A stretch of 10,445 bases of DNA from Chlorobiales bacterium (GTDB taxonomy: Bacteria > Bacteroidota > Chlorobiia > Chlorobiales > Chlorobiaceae). The notes below the pieces were generated by a model, which saw nothing but the letters and a program-made list of their open reading frames with translations, ran no database searches and had not been told where the DNA came from. Position numbers and translations under genes: made by a program. Location of the stretch: the NCBI GenBank assembly GCA_022360355.1, contig JAKSCY010000735.1, forward strand, positions 1 to 10,445, read 5' to 3'. How positions within the stretch are numbered: the stretch's first letter is position 1; each line of letters begins with the position of its first letter. Positions 1 through 7,418 of the stretch are shown piece after piece.

Positions 1-1
1 G

Positions 2-238
2 CAAGCATCTTCAAAAGAGGAAAAAGAGACGGAATTCGGGGATATTCTCTTCACCATCGTCAACTACAGCCGTTTCATCGGTGCAAATCCCGAAGACTCG
101 CTCCGCAAGTCCACAAACAAGTTCATGAAGCGTTTCATGGCTGTGGAGGAACTGGTCAGCAAATCAGGCAGAAGCTGGCAGGAACATACCGCCGAAGAAC
201 TCGATGCGTTGTGGGAGCAGGTAAAAAAGAAGGGGTAG
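2..238 (+). CDS. mazG: Nucleoside triphosphate pyrophosphohydrolase MazG, C-terminal part (5' truncated)
   Basis: Only the last 78 codons are in the window; the frame is open from base 2 to the TAG at 236-238. The peptide has the C-terminal MazG signature: a Glu/Lys-rich run, then EFGDILFTIVNYSRF, which carries the metal-binding E-x-x-D pair (fragment residues 11 and 14), then PEDSLRKSTNKFMKRF and a final amphipathic helix ending in LDALWEQVKKKG. This is the usual end of the second all-alpha MazG domain. MazG hydrolyses NTPs and dNTPs to the monophosphate and pyrophosphate. It is a cytoplasmic house-cleaning enzyme, and in E. coli it also lowers ppGpp. The gene ends 6 bp before the convergent hepT stop, and no T-rich terminator separates them. 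MazG should not be confused with the MazF toxin; nothing here shows a functional link to the neighbouring toxin pair. Confidence 0.9.
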   Translation, partial: QASSKEEKETEFGDILFTIVNYSRFIGANPEDSLRKSTNKFMKRFMAVEELVSKSGRSWQEHTAEELDALWEQVKKKG

Positions 239-244
239 TGTTGA

Positions 245-670
245 TCAGTTGTTCCTGTTCAGGTATGCACTGATAACCTCTGCAAAATCGTCAAAATCAG
301 ACAACCTGTTCCTGTAAATATCGTAGGTAATGGCATCATCAACATCGTGATACAGATGAATCAGCCGGTTCCGAAATCTTGCCATTGCAGCAAAGATGTC
401 CTGTTTGTCCTCTGGAATAACAGACCCTCTTGCAAGAATCCTGAAGCAGTCAGCGTACGTTTCAGGCTCCTGTAAATCGAGTGAACTGATGAGGTGCCTG
501 CAAATATCGACCATGGCCTCGATACACAATTCGATGTTTCGCTCTACAAAACGTTTTCGGACAACATCGTTTTGATAATCCTTCAGATTCTCGAAGGATG
601 TCTGGCGTAACTCACGCAGATATTCCTGAATCCGGGCAAGTTTTTTTTCAACAATAGCTTTATCTGGCAT
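245..670 (-). CDS. hepT: HepT-type HEPN ribonuclease toxin (DUF86)
   Basis: A 141-residue all-alpha protein of the HepT/DUF86 family. The diagnostic motif is near residues 100-107, RNRLIHLY: Arg100, four residues, His105, one residue, Tyr107. This is the R-x4-H-x-Y RNase active site, followed by the acidic HDVDD stretch typical of the family. In characterised systems HepT cleaves RNA, and the Tyr of this motif is AMPylated by the partner MntA, which switches the toxin off. The ATG at 668-670 lies inside the last codons of mntA (11 bp overlap), so translation is probably coupled. An AGGA sits about 10 nt upstream. All catalytic residues are present, so the toxin should be active. HEPN proteins are also found in antiphage loci, but only this pair is seen here. 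Confidence 0.88.
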   Translation of the reverse strand: MPDKAIVEKKLARIQEYLRELRQTSFENLKDYQNDVVRKRFVERNIELCIEAMVDICRHLISSLDLQEPETYADCFRILARGSVIPEDKQDIFAAMARFRNRLIHLYHDVDDAITYDIYRNRLSDFDDFAEVISAYLNRNN

Positions 671-1049
671 CGGTTTTCATTCCTGATACATACCGGTATT
701 CGTCGTAATCCCGCATTGTTTTCTCACGATACCTGCAATAGGCAATGCGATCATGAAGAAACAGCATGCTATGACAATTTTGAATCTGATGACGCAAAAA
801 AACGCCAGCCGAATTCAAAACCGCAAGATCCACCTCCCTTCCGGCAACATCAGACAGCTTCTGTTCAAGCATAAGGACATCAAAACCCTCCGGGACAGTA
901 TCTTCATGAAAAAAAATCGCAACATCCAGATCACTGTCTTTGCGTTCCTTACCTTTTGCAAACGAGCCAAAAACCATTGCAAAAGAAACATCGCTACGCT
1001 CCTGCAAATACTGCCTCAGCCGCTTAATTTCACCATTTGTCGAATCCAT
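660..1049 (-). CDS. mntA: MntA-type minimal nucleotidyltransferase antitoxin (AMPylating)
   Basis: A 129-residue protein of the DNA polymerase beta-like nucleotidyltransferase superfamily. The fingerprint GS-x10-D-x-D is complete: Gly28-Ser29 in VFGSFAKGKE, then Asp40 and Asp42 in DSDLDVAIF. A third carboxylate, Asp74, follows in REVDLAVL. These residues bind the two metal ions and the ATP. In the characterised MntA-HepT module, MntA transfers AMP from ATP to the HepT active-site tyrosine and so neutralises the toxin. Here the antitoxin gene comes first and overlaps hepT by 11 bp. The ATG at 1047-1049 has no clear Shine-Dalgarno sequence; a candidate promoter lies about 45-70 bp upstream. An alternative reading as a general MNT-domain nucleotidyltransferase is unlikely given its partner. 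Confidence 0.88.
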   Translation of the reverse strand: MDSTNGEIKRLRQYLQERSDVSFAMVFGSFAKGKERKDSDLDVAIFFHEDTVPEGFDVLMLEQKLSDVAGREVDLAVLNSAGVFLRHQIQNCHSMLFLHDRIAYCRYREKTMRDYDEYRYVSGMKTDAR

Positions 1050-1090
1050 GGCAGGTATAGTATCGTTTTTCGGGGCACCCTGTAATCTTT

Positions 1091-1119
1091 ATGATAACAA
1101 CTTACCCGGCCCAAAACAA
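1091..1119 (-). promoter_or_regulatory. Candidate sigma70-type promoter of mntA-hepT
   Basis: Read on the minus strand, TTGTTT (1119-1114) and TATCAT (1096-1091) are separated by exactly 17 bp. Transcription would start near 1084, giving a leader of about 35 nt before the mntA ATG. This is pattern matching only, and the -35 box is a weak match. Confidence 0.35.
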
Positions 1120-1408
1120 TCCCCCTCCCCGAAAGAGACCCCTTGCTTTCCTTTTGAAACCGAAGCGCTGTTACACCAACATTCAGCCCATCAAACCGGG
1201 GCTGGCTATCAGGTTTCTTGTAATGCCCCGGCTCAACAGCGTCCGGTGCAACAACAGCAACGGGATGCAGATCTGTCCCGGCAGAAATGAACAGAGATAC
1301 CCATTAAACCATGAGCGGGCTTTCGGATTCAAAAAAATACTCCCTACATTTATAGGGTGAAAGCATACTATTCCCTGTTATTAAACACAGTCAACGACAC
1401 AACTGTCG

Positions 1409-1414
1409 AAGGAG
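1409..1414 (+). promoter_or_regulatory. Shine-Dalgarno sequence that fixes the start of the small ORF
   Basis: AAGGAG ends 5 nt before the ATG at 1420. The same frame is open back to a GTG at 1357, which has no such site, so this element decides in favour of the shorter protein. Confidence 0.7.
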
Positions 1415-1419
1415 AACTC

Positions 1420-1608
1420 ATGCAGTCAGCAAAATTTTCAGAGATCAAAAAGCAGTTTCAGATAGACGACGATACCGTCTATTATTACGCTGTCGATAAC
1501 CAGGGCACAATCATTCTGCGCAAAAAAACCGATGATTACGAGTTGGGGCGCAAGGATATCAGTGATGCAGATTCCGAGGACTTCCTGGAAAACCGTCTTG
1601 ACCTGTAA
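1420..1608 (+). CDS. Small acidic hypothetical protein (62 aa)
   Basis: I do not recognise a family. The protein starts MQSAKFSEIKKQFQID and contains a Tyr-rich centre (DDDTVYYYAVDNQG), a probable beta strand (TIILRKK) and a very acidic tail (DISDADSEDFLENRLDL). It has no signal peptide and no membrane segment, so it should be a soluble cytoplasmic protein. The start is set by the strong ribosome binding site AAGGAG 5 nt upstream. An extension to GTG at 1357 would add 21 residues but has no ribosome binding site. The strong initiation signal and even, protein-like composition argue that it is real. It stands alone between divergent mntA-hepT and convergent treS-mak. The alternating hydrophobic pattern in the middle could be a small beta-sheet fold, but no function can be assigned. 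Confidence 0.65.
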   Translation: MQSAKFSEIKKQFQIDDDTVYYYAVDNQGTIILRKKTDDYELGRKDISDADSEDFLENRLDL

Positions 1609-1868
1609 AACCGGTCACGTTGTTCCCCATGCAATGTATACCTTCCTCATTCACCGCGAAGTCAATGCCTGATGGAACGTGTGCAACCGGCATTCGCCAT
1701 ATTTTTCCAGTCTCAGAGAAGCTTCCCGGTACGTCATGCCCCCAGTGAAATACTCCTATCTTGCGGGCGGCTCAAGAACAAGGCGAACAAAGAGCGCAGA
1801 AACCGGAGTGCCCCGACAGGCTGGACCAACGAAGAAATAATCAGGCCGTGGAACAAATTTTCGGCATA
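1609..1868. other. Convergent intergenic region downstream of treS-mak, possible gene debris
   Basis: This 260 bp lies between two convergent genes. No strong intrinsic terminator is visible. On the minus strand, just after the treS-mak stop, a 4-bp stem (GCCG/CGGC at 1865-1862 and 1848-1845) is followed by a T-rich but interrupted stretch, a weak candidate at best. Further on, a 28-codon minus-strand frame (1737-1651) encodes a peptide beginning MTYREASLRLEKYG. This looks protein-like and might be a remnant or a tiny gene, but it cannot be assigned. Confidence 0.35.
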
Positions 1869-4800
1869 TCACGACTCAAGCAGCCTGCGTAACCCCTTCA
1901 GGGCAATACCGACCCACTCAGGGCGGTTGTTCAGTTCGTAGTTCAATTCATAAATCGCCTTGTCCATAAGATATGCACGAAGCAGAAGAACCTGCTGCTC
2001 AGGATCTTTGGGAACAAGTCCACGGCCTTTGATTTGCCTGGCGTATACTTCATAGAAATGCTGACCTACATAAAAACTCCACAGTTCCGCCCACGGTTCG
2101 AGATGCTCGATATCTTCCGGCCTGATAGACTTGTCATTGACAAGCACACTGAAGGCTGCGTAATGGAATGAACGCGTCATACCCGCGAGATCTCTGAAAA
2201 CCGAACGTTTCAGCCTGCGTTCACTGAGAGAGCGTGCTGGTTCTCCCTCGAAATCGATGATGATGAAATCCTTTCCGGTGAAGAGAACCTGCCCCAGATG
2301 GTAATCTCCATGAATCCTGATCTTTCCGCCTTCTATTTTTCCCTGCTTTATATGTGCAAGCTGCTGAAGGATGGCATGCTCGCTGTCGAGAATCTCCTCT
2401 GCAAGATCCTGATACTCAACGGCAATTTTCTTCTTCTGCTGTTTCAGCATCACCATTCCCCGTTTCACCTGCTCGCGCATGGACTGATAGATTGAACGCT
2501 GGTAGAGGGTTGTAAAGGGTTCCGGCACAAAATCATCCCCCAGCTTTTTCGAGGCAAGGGCTTTGTGCATACCTGCTGTTCTTTCAGCAAGTTTCTCAAC
2601 CATTTCAAGATATACCTCCCCAATAAGCTCATGGATGATATCAGGCATAGGAGCCTTCCCTGCTGCAAGAAGAGGCAGCTCCGGAATCATTTCACCCTGG
2701 CGCTGCTTTGCAAGCACATCTTCATAGTAACGATGAACAAAGTTCAGAGTAACCTTCCAGGCATCTCCCTGATTCGGCACATAGTTCTGGAGCACCGCGA
2801 GAGAAACCTGATCTTTGCGGCTTCTGGTATAGTTCAGCGTACCGAGATAAAACGGCACACTCTTGAATTTTGTGTTCTCGGTCAATACGCGGCAGATCTC
2901 AACTTCAGGAGAAATTCCCGAAGAGACCTTCCTGTAGAGCTTCAAACAGAGCGAATCATCATACATGATAGAGGTATTGCTCTGTTCAGCCCCGAACAAT
3001 GAGGAATCGATTTCGTCAACCGGCGTTCCATCAAGAAAATCATCAAGCCTTGCTCCGCGCAGGGATGATATTTTTCCGTCCTTGCCTTTCAGGTCGGACT
3101 GCCCGGCAATCATATCAAGCAACACCTTCTGGAAATCCTTTTGCCAGGCTGCATCGCACAAATAGCCCTCGCTGTCCCCAACTTTTACCTTTACTATAAC
3201 CCGTTTTGAAAAGTGTTCATCTTCGGCATCTATCTGTTCAGCAGGAACGTACGATACCGGAAGCTGATAGAGCTCATCCGAACCGCTGGGGTAACGTACT
3301 TCGACAATCAGATACCGCATGGCAGCATGGTCCTTGACCTCGATGTTTTCTTTTATCGAAACCCTGACGATCTTGCGAGCCTTGCCGCCGAACCATCGGC
3401 AGTTACGGACATACTTCGGCAAAATGCGGGTTTCAAGGCGTTCGAGGTATTTCCCACCGAACAGATCCTGCCAGTCAGAGACTTTTGCAAACGTATGCTC
3501 GAGATAAGGGCGATCTTCGATTTCCTCATGGCTGTTTATAAGCCTGAACCAGAAGTATCCGTAAGAACCGAGGGTAACGGTATAGGAAGCTGACCTGATA
3601 CGCGGAAAATGGCTGAGGCTGAAGACCTCCTCGGGAATGAATCCGTCGTACTCTGAAAGATCGACACTTACCGCCTGCGGGCTTTTGGACAGGTTAATAA
3701 TACAGAGCATGGTTTCATCCTCGTATTTCCTGGTAAAAATCAGCGCCTGCGGGTTGTCTGTATGCAAAAAAGTGATATCCCCCCTGCTGAACGCCTTGTA
3801 ACGGCGGGCTGTCACCAGCACATGGCGCATCCACCAGAGCAGTGAGTTGGTATTACTCTCCTGAACCTCGACATTGACCGCCTCGTAGTGGTATTCCGGG
3901 TCGATGATCACCGGAAGCAAAAGCTGTTGCGGATTTGACCGTGAAAAACCGGCGTTCCTGTCGCCGTTCCACTGCATAGGAGTTCTGACACCGTCCCGGT
4001 CACCGAGATAATAGTTATCGCCCATGCCGATTTCGTCCCCGTAGTAAAGCACCGGGGTACCGGGAAGGGAAAGCAGCATAATGTTCATCAACTCGATCTT
4101 TTGGCGGCTGTTCGACATCAGCGGAGCAAGGCGCCTGCGTATCCCGAGGTTGATCCTTGCTCTCGGGTCGTTGGCATAGACACGACGCATATAATCACGC
4201 TCTTCATCGGTCACCATTTCGAGGGTCAGTTCATCATGGTTGCGAAGAAATGACGCCCACTGGCTGTTTTCGGGAATTTCCGGAGTCTGTTCAAGGATAT
4301 CGATAACGGGAAAGCGATCCTCCATCTCAAGAGCCATGAACATTCTCGGCATAAGTGGAAAATGAAAATTCATATGGCACTCGTCACCGTCACCGAAATA
4401 TTCCGCAGCGTCTTCAGGCCACTGGTTCGCTTCGGCAAGCAACATGCGGTTAGGGAATTTCCGGTCGACGTGTCTGCGCAACTTTTTGAGAAACTCGTGG
4501 GTACGCTGCAGATTCTCGCAGCTTGTGCCTTCCTCTTCGTAGAGGTACGGCACGGCATCGAGGCGAAGGCCGTCTACCCCCATCTCCAGCCAGTAGTCAA
4601 GCACTTTATAGATCGCTTTCTCAACCGCCGGATTTTCGAAGTTCAAATCCGGCTGATGGTGATAGAAACGATGCCAGTAATATTCGCCCGCAACAGAATC
4701 GTAACTCCAGTTCGAAGCCTCGAAATCCTGAAAAATTATCCTGGCATCGGCATATTTCTCAGGATCTTTGCTCCACACATAGTAATTCCTCTCGACTGAA

Positions 4801-5186
4801 CCAGGCTCGGCCCTTCGCGCGCGCTGAAACCATGCATGCTGGTCGGACGTATGGTTGATCACCAGCTCGGTAATGACCTTGAGACCGAGCTTATGTGCAT
4901 CATCGAGAAACGCCCTGAAATCATCGATGGTCCCGTAATCCGGGTTCACATCCATGTAATCGGCAATATCGTAACCGTCATCTTTCAGAGGCGAAGGATA
5001 AAAAGGCAGCAGCCAGATAGCTGTTATTCCAAGACTTTCCAGGTAGGGCAATTTCCGGCGCAGCCCCTCAAAATCACCGATACCATCATTGTCGCTGTCA
5101 TAAAAAGTCTTGACATGAGCCTCATAGATGATGGCGTCCTTGTACCAGAGCGGCTCAGGCTGGTAAGTTGCAGATCCTCGTGGCAT
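1869..5186 (-). CDS. treS: Trehalose synthase (maltose alpha-D-glucosyltransferase) fused to maltokinase
   Basis: A 1105-residue fusion. Residues about 12-550 are a GH13 trehalose synthase. They hold the (beta/alpha)8 barrel with GIGDF, the region-II nucleophile Asp210 in GLRLDAVPYL, the acid/base Glu252 in LLAEANQWPED and Asp318 in FLRNHDE, ending in the usual beta domain. This half interconverts trehalose and maltose. Residues about 565-1105 are a maltokinase (Mak/Pep2). They hold WFGGKAR near 598-604, a Lys in SLCLKLYRK near 749, the phosphotransfer loop HGDYHLGQ (Asp961) and the metal-binding IDFEGEP (Asp978). This half makes maltose 1-phosphate from maltose and a nucleoside triphosphate. 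Such fusions are known, and both halves look intact. The gene starts 31 bp after the glgE stop on the same strand, so the two form an operon. The ATG at 5186 has no clear ribosome binding site. The domain begins about 12 residues in, so the start fits. The product should be cytoplasmic. Confidence 0.95.
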   Translation of the reverse strand: MPRGSATYQPEPLWYKDAIIYEAHVKTFYDSDNDGIGDFEGLRRKLPYLESLGITAIWLLPFYPSPLKDDGYDIADYMDVNPDYGTIDDFRAFLDDAHKLGLKVITELVINHTSDQHAWFQRARRAEPGSVERNYYVWSKDPEKYADARIIFQDFEASNWSYDSVAGEYYWHRFYHHQPDLNFENPAVEKAIYKVLDYWLEMGVDGLRLDAVPYLYEEEGTSCENLQRTHEFLKKLRRHVDRKFPNRMLLAEANQWPEDAAEYFGDGDECHMNFHFPLMPRMFMALEMEDRFPVIDILEQTPEIPENSQWASFLRNHDELTLEMVTDEERDYMRRVYANDPRARINLGIRRRLAPLMSNSRQKIELMNIMLLSLPGTPVLYYGDEIGMGDNYYLGDRDGVRTPMQWNGDRNAGFSRSNPQQLLLPVIIDPEYHYEAVNVEVQESNTNSLLWWMRHVLVTARRYKAFSRGDITFLHTDNPQALIFTRKYEDETMLCIINLSKSPQAVSVDLSEYDGFIPEEVFSLSHFPRIRSASYTVTLGSYGYFWFRLINSHEEIEDRPYLEHTFAKVSDWQDLFGGKYLERLETRILPKYVRNCRWFGGKARKIVRVSIKENIEVKDHAAMRYLIVEVRYPSGSDELYQLPVSYVPAEQIDAEDEHFSKRVIVKVKVGDSEGYLCDAAWQKDFQKVLLDMIAGQSDLKGKDGKISSLRGARLDDFLDGTPVDEIDSSLFGAEQSNTSIMYDDSLCLKLYRKVSSGISPEVEICRVLTENTKFKSVPFYLGTLNYTRSRKDQVSLAVLQNYVPNQGDAWKVTLNFVHRYYEDVLAKQRQGEMIPELPLLAAGKAPMPDIIHELIGEVYLEMVEKLAERTAGMHKALASKKLGDDFVPEPFTTLYQRSIYQSMREQVKRGMVMLKQQKKKIAVEYQDLAEEILDSEHAILQQLAHIKQGKIEGGKIRIHGDYHLGQVLFTGKDFIIIDFEGEPARSLSERRLKRSVFRDLAGMTRSFHYAAFSVLVNDKSIRPEDIEHLEPWAELWSFYVGQHFYEVYARQIKGRGLVPKDPEQQVLLLRAYLMDKAIYELNYELNNRPEWVGIALKGLRRLLES

Positions 5187-5217
5187 AAAGCTTACTTATA
5201 ATGATAGGCAGATATCG

Positions 5218-7233
5218 TTATGGATGCAGGTTAACTTTAAAGATATGCACCGGCATGTGATCGGGGTTCAGTTCAATATAGTTCCATTCACCATCCCACT
5301 CGTAAGTCCTGCTGCTCAGAAGATCCTCAACCCTGAAATGATGGGTATGAGGAAGTTCGAATTTTTCGAGAGGAAAACGCAGCCATCCGGCATGCGTGCT
5401 CTGCGGATCGAGATTGACAACCGTCAGTATGATATTACTGTCATCCGCAGAACGTTTCACGTAACCCATCAGCATATCATGTTCACGCCCTTCACCGGCG
5501 TCGACCCTGAGAAACTCTATATTGGCAGTTTGCTGCAAGGCAGGGTTCTCTCTCCGGATACGGTTTACCGCTGTAATCTCTGCACGGATATTACCCGACC
5601 TGTCCATATCCCACTGTTTGATCTCGTACTTTTCCGAGTCGAGGTACTCCTCCTTGCCCTGCCTGACTGGAACGTGCTCGCACAGCTCGTATGCCGGGCC
5701 GTACATCCCGTAATTCGACGACAGGGTTGCCGCAAGCACCATACGGGTAATAAAAGTCGAACGCCGACCTGTCTGCAACTCTTCATGCAGAATGTCCGGC
5801 GTGTTCGGCCAGAAGTTCGGCCTCATGTACTCTTTGACTTCCGTTGTGGTCAGCTCCGTAAGGTACTCCTGAAGATCCGCTTTGGTATTTCGCCAGGTAA
5901 AGTAGGTATAGGACTGGTTGAAACCGCCTTTTGCAAGCCTCGCCATAACCTTTGGACGCGTGAACGCCTCTGCCAGAAACACAGCATCGGGATACTCCTT
6001 CTGTATCTCGCCGATCGCCCAGTCCCAGAAAAGAAACGCCTTGGTGTGCGGGTTGTCCACCCTGAATATTCTTACCCCTTTTTTCATCCAGAACAGCATG
6101 ACGCTTTTCAGCTCGATCCAGAGATTTTCCCAGTCCTCGGTCTCGAAATCAAGAGGCAGAATATCCTCATATTTTTTCGGCGGATTTTCCGCGAACTGCA
6201 CCGTACCGTCGGGACGCCATTTGAACCACTGGGGATGCTCTTTTACATACGGATGGTCGGGTGAGCACTGGAACGCAATATCAAGCGCAATGGAAATGCC
6301 ATGTTTGCCGGCTTCCCGGACAAACTCCTCGAAATCCTTTATGGTGCCCAGTTCAGGGTGAACTGACTTGTGCCCGCCATCAACACTTCCGATTGCCCAG
6401 CAGCTCCCCGGATCATCAGGCCCGGCAATGAGAGAGTTGTTCCGCCCCTTGCGTTTTGTCGTACCTATAGGATGAACCGGAGGCAGGTAGACGACATCAA
6501 AACCCATCCGGGCGATCAACGGGAGCAGGCGTTTTGACTCCCGGAAGGTCCCATGCCTGCCCGGTTTTTCGGCCCACGAGCGCGGAAAAAGCTCGTACCA
6601 CGTACTGAATACCGCCTTTTTCTGGTCAACCCTGACTTCAAGTACCCTGCCGTACTGAATGGCAAACTCTTTGTCCGGATAGCGGCGCATCAACTCACTG
6701 AGTTCGCCGGATTGTGCCGCCGTTTCCGCAACTCCTGCTTCACCCCTTGTCATCACCGATGCCAGCTCCATCAATCTCCCGGCATCCTTTTTCGATGCGC
6801 GCGAAGCAGCTTTTTCAACCATCCCTGCACCCATGCGAAGTTCCAGGGAAACCTCCTGACCTGCGTCGATTTTCTTCTTCAGACCTCTTCGCCACGTTTC
6901 AAAATGGTCAACCCAGGCTTCGACGGTAAACTCGTAACCACCAGGTTCACCAACAGTAAACTCCCCCTCCCAACGATCATTCTGCAGCTGATTCATGGGA
7001 ACACGTTTCCAGGCACGTCCTGACCTGGGGCGGAAACAAAGCTCTGCAGTAACACAATCAGCCCCATCGGTAAAAATATCCGCCCCGACCACAACTGTTT
7101 CTCCCGCAGCTCTTTTAGCAGGATAACGCCCGTCATCAATCTCAGGCGTAACCCCCTCGATAATGACACGTCGCCTGCCGTCGAATTTGCGTTCACTATT
7201 TCTAGGCTTGCGCTGGTAAAATGTATGATTCAT
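5218..7233 (-). CDS. glgE: Alpha-1,4-glucan:maltose-1-phosphate maltosyltransferase GlgE
   Basis: A GH13 subfamily 3 enzyme that transfers maltosyl units from maltose 1-phosphate to the non-reducing end of alpha-1,4-glucans, releasing phosphate. From the ATG at 7231-7233 the protein has 671 residues, the usual family length. The order is an N-terminal beta domain (VIIEGVTPEIDDGRYPAKR), a helical segment, the barrel (WYELFPRSW; LPPVHPIGTTKRKGRNN) and a C-terminal beta domain. The nucleophile is Asp393 in GVRIFRVDNPHTK, the acid/base is Glu422 in VFLAEAFTRP, and Asp480 lies in WPNTPDIL. These positions are within one of those I recall for Streptomyces GlgE, which supports this start. An upstream GTG at 7356 has a GGAG 7 nt before it and would add 41 residues without a recognisable domain. 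I prefer the ATG, but the start is open. It is the first gene of the operon with treS-mak, which makes its substrate. Confidence 0.93.
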   Translation of the reverse strand: MNHTFYQRKPRNSERKFDGRRRVIIEGVTPEIDDGRYPAKRAAGETVVVGADIFTDGADCVTAELCFRPRSGRAWKRVPMNQLQNDRWEGEFTVGEPGGYEFTVEAWVDHFETWRRGLKKKIDAGQEVSLELRMGAGMVEKAASRASKKDAGRLMELASVMTRGEAGVAETAAQSGELSELMRRYPDKEFAIQYGRVLEVRVDQKKAVFSTWYELFPRSWAEKPGRHGTFRESKRLLPLIARMGFDVVYLPPVHPIGTTKRKGRNNSLIAGPDDPGSCWAIGSVDGGHKSVHPELGTIKDFEEFVREAGKHGISIALDIAFQCSPDHPYVKEHPQWFKWRPDGTVQFAENPPKKYEDILPLDFETEDWENLWIELKSVMLFWMKKGVRIFRVDNPHTKAFLFWDWAIGEIQKEYPDAVFLAEAFTRPKVMARLAKGGFNQSYTYFTWRNTKADLQEYLTELTTTEVKEYMRPNFWPNTPDILHEELQTGRRSTFITRMVLAATLSSNYGMYGPAYELCEHVPVRQGKEEYLDSEKYEIKQWDMDRSGNIRAEITAVNRIRRENPALQQTANIEFLRVDAGEGREHDMLMGYVKRSADDSNIILTVVNLDPQSTHAGWLRFPLEKFELPHTHHFRVEDLLSSRTYEWDGEWNYIELNPDHMPVHIFKVNLHP

Positions 7234-7418
7234 ATGTATAATGGTATGTCGGTTTAAACCTGATGCAAAATAGGGAAAAGTTGCATTTGCATTATGCGAA
7301 AAAAACGATTTTTTGGTTCTACCGTTAAGAACCTGAAAAACGGAACTTTTGCTCACTATTACACTCCAATATTTATCTATTCATCACAGAAGACCTCTGT
7401 CATAATCGGGAGATAACC
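7234..7418. promoter_or_regulatory. Divergent glgE/prfB control region with inverted repeats
   Basis: Both promoters should lie here if glgE starts at 7233. Visible elements are: a 10-bp palindrome GGTTTAAACC (7251-7260); a cluster of TGCA motifs with ATGCAA (7263-7268) inverted to TTGCAT (7281-7286) and a second TTGCAT directly after (7287-7292); and a 6-bp stem GGTTCT/AGAACC (7315-7320 and 7328-7333) with a 7-nt loop, flanked by T and A tracts that lengthen the pairing imperfectly. Any of these could be operators, but none matches a regulator I can name. The minus-strand pair TTGCAT (7268-region) and TACCAT is a possible glgE promoter, with a very short leader. Confidence 0.4.
7349..7377 (+). 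promoter_or_regulatory. Candidate prfB promoter
   Basis: TTGCTC (7349-7354) and TTTATC (7372-7377) are 17 bp apart, about 40 bp upstream of the prfB ATG. The -10 match is weak; this is the best pair I see in front of prfB. Confidence 0.25.

Larger units (their letters stand above)
1050..1419. other. Intergenic region between mntA and the small hypothetical gene, with inverted repeat
   Basis: About 370 bp without a convincing gene. The left end holds the candidate mntA promoter. At 1196-1202 and 1225-1231 there is a perfect 7-bp GC-rich inverted repeat, CCGGGGC and GCCCCGG, around a 22-nt loop. No T-run follows on either strand, so it does not look like an intrinsic terminator. The right end leads into the ribosome binding site at 1409-1414. 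Short open frames in this stretch have no recognisable protein pattern and no ribosome binding sites. No tRNA-like or known riboswitch pattern was seen. Confidence 0.5.

Noticed and set aside
244..274. Nested inverted repeat (ATCAGT/ACTGAT around CCTG/CAGG) at the mazG/hepT convergence, considered as a bidirectional terminator
   Set aside because: Stems are short and mismatched, there is no T-run on either side, and most of it codes for the HepT C-terminus.
753..1085. Plus-strand frame of 110 codons antisense to mntA
   Set aside because: mntA carries the complete nucleotidyltransferase signature; the antisense product is Lys/Phe/Ile-rich with no motif.
1050..1419. tRNA, small RNA gene or riboswitch in the largest gap
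   Set aside because: No cloverleaf, no T-loop consensus and no known riboswitch core were seen by eye.
1681..1710. GGC/GCC stem followed by ATATTTTT, considered as a terminator for the small ORF
   Set aside because: The stem is only 3 bp and cannot support a terminator call.
1672..1941. 89-codon plus-strand frame across the treS-mak 3' end
   Set aside because: It overlaps the maltokinase end, has no ribosome binding site and no recognisable pattern.
5224..6264. Long plus-strand open frame (346 codons) antisense to glgE
   Set aside because: It lies wholly inside glgE on the other strand, has no domain pattern and an atypical composition; glgE has clear motifs across the same bases.
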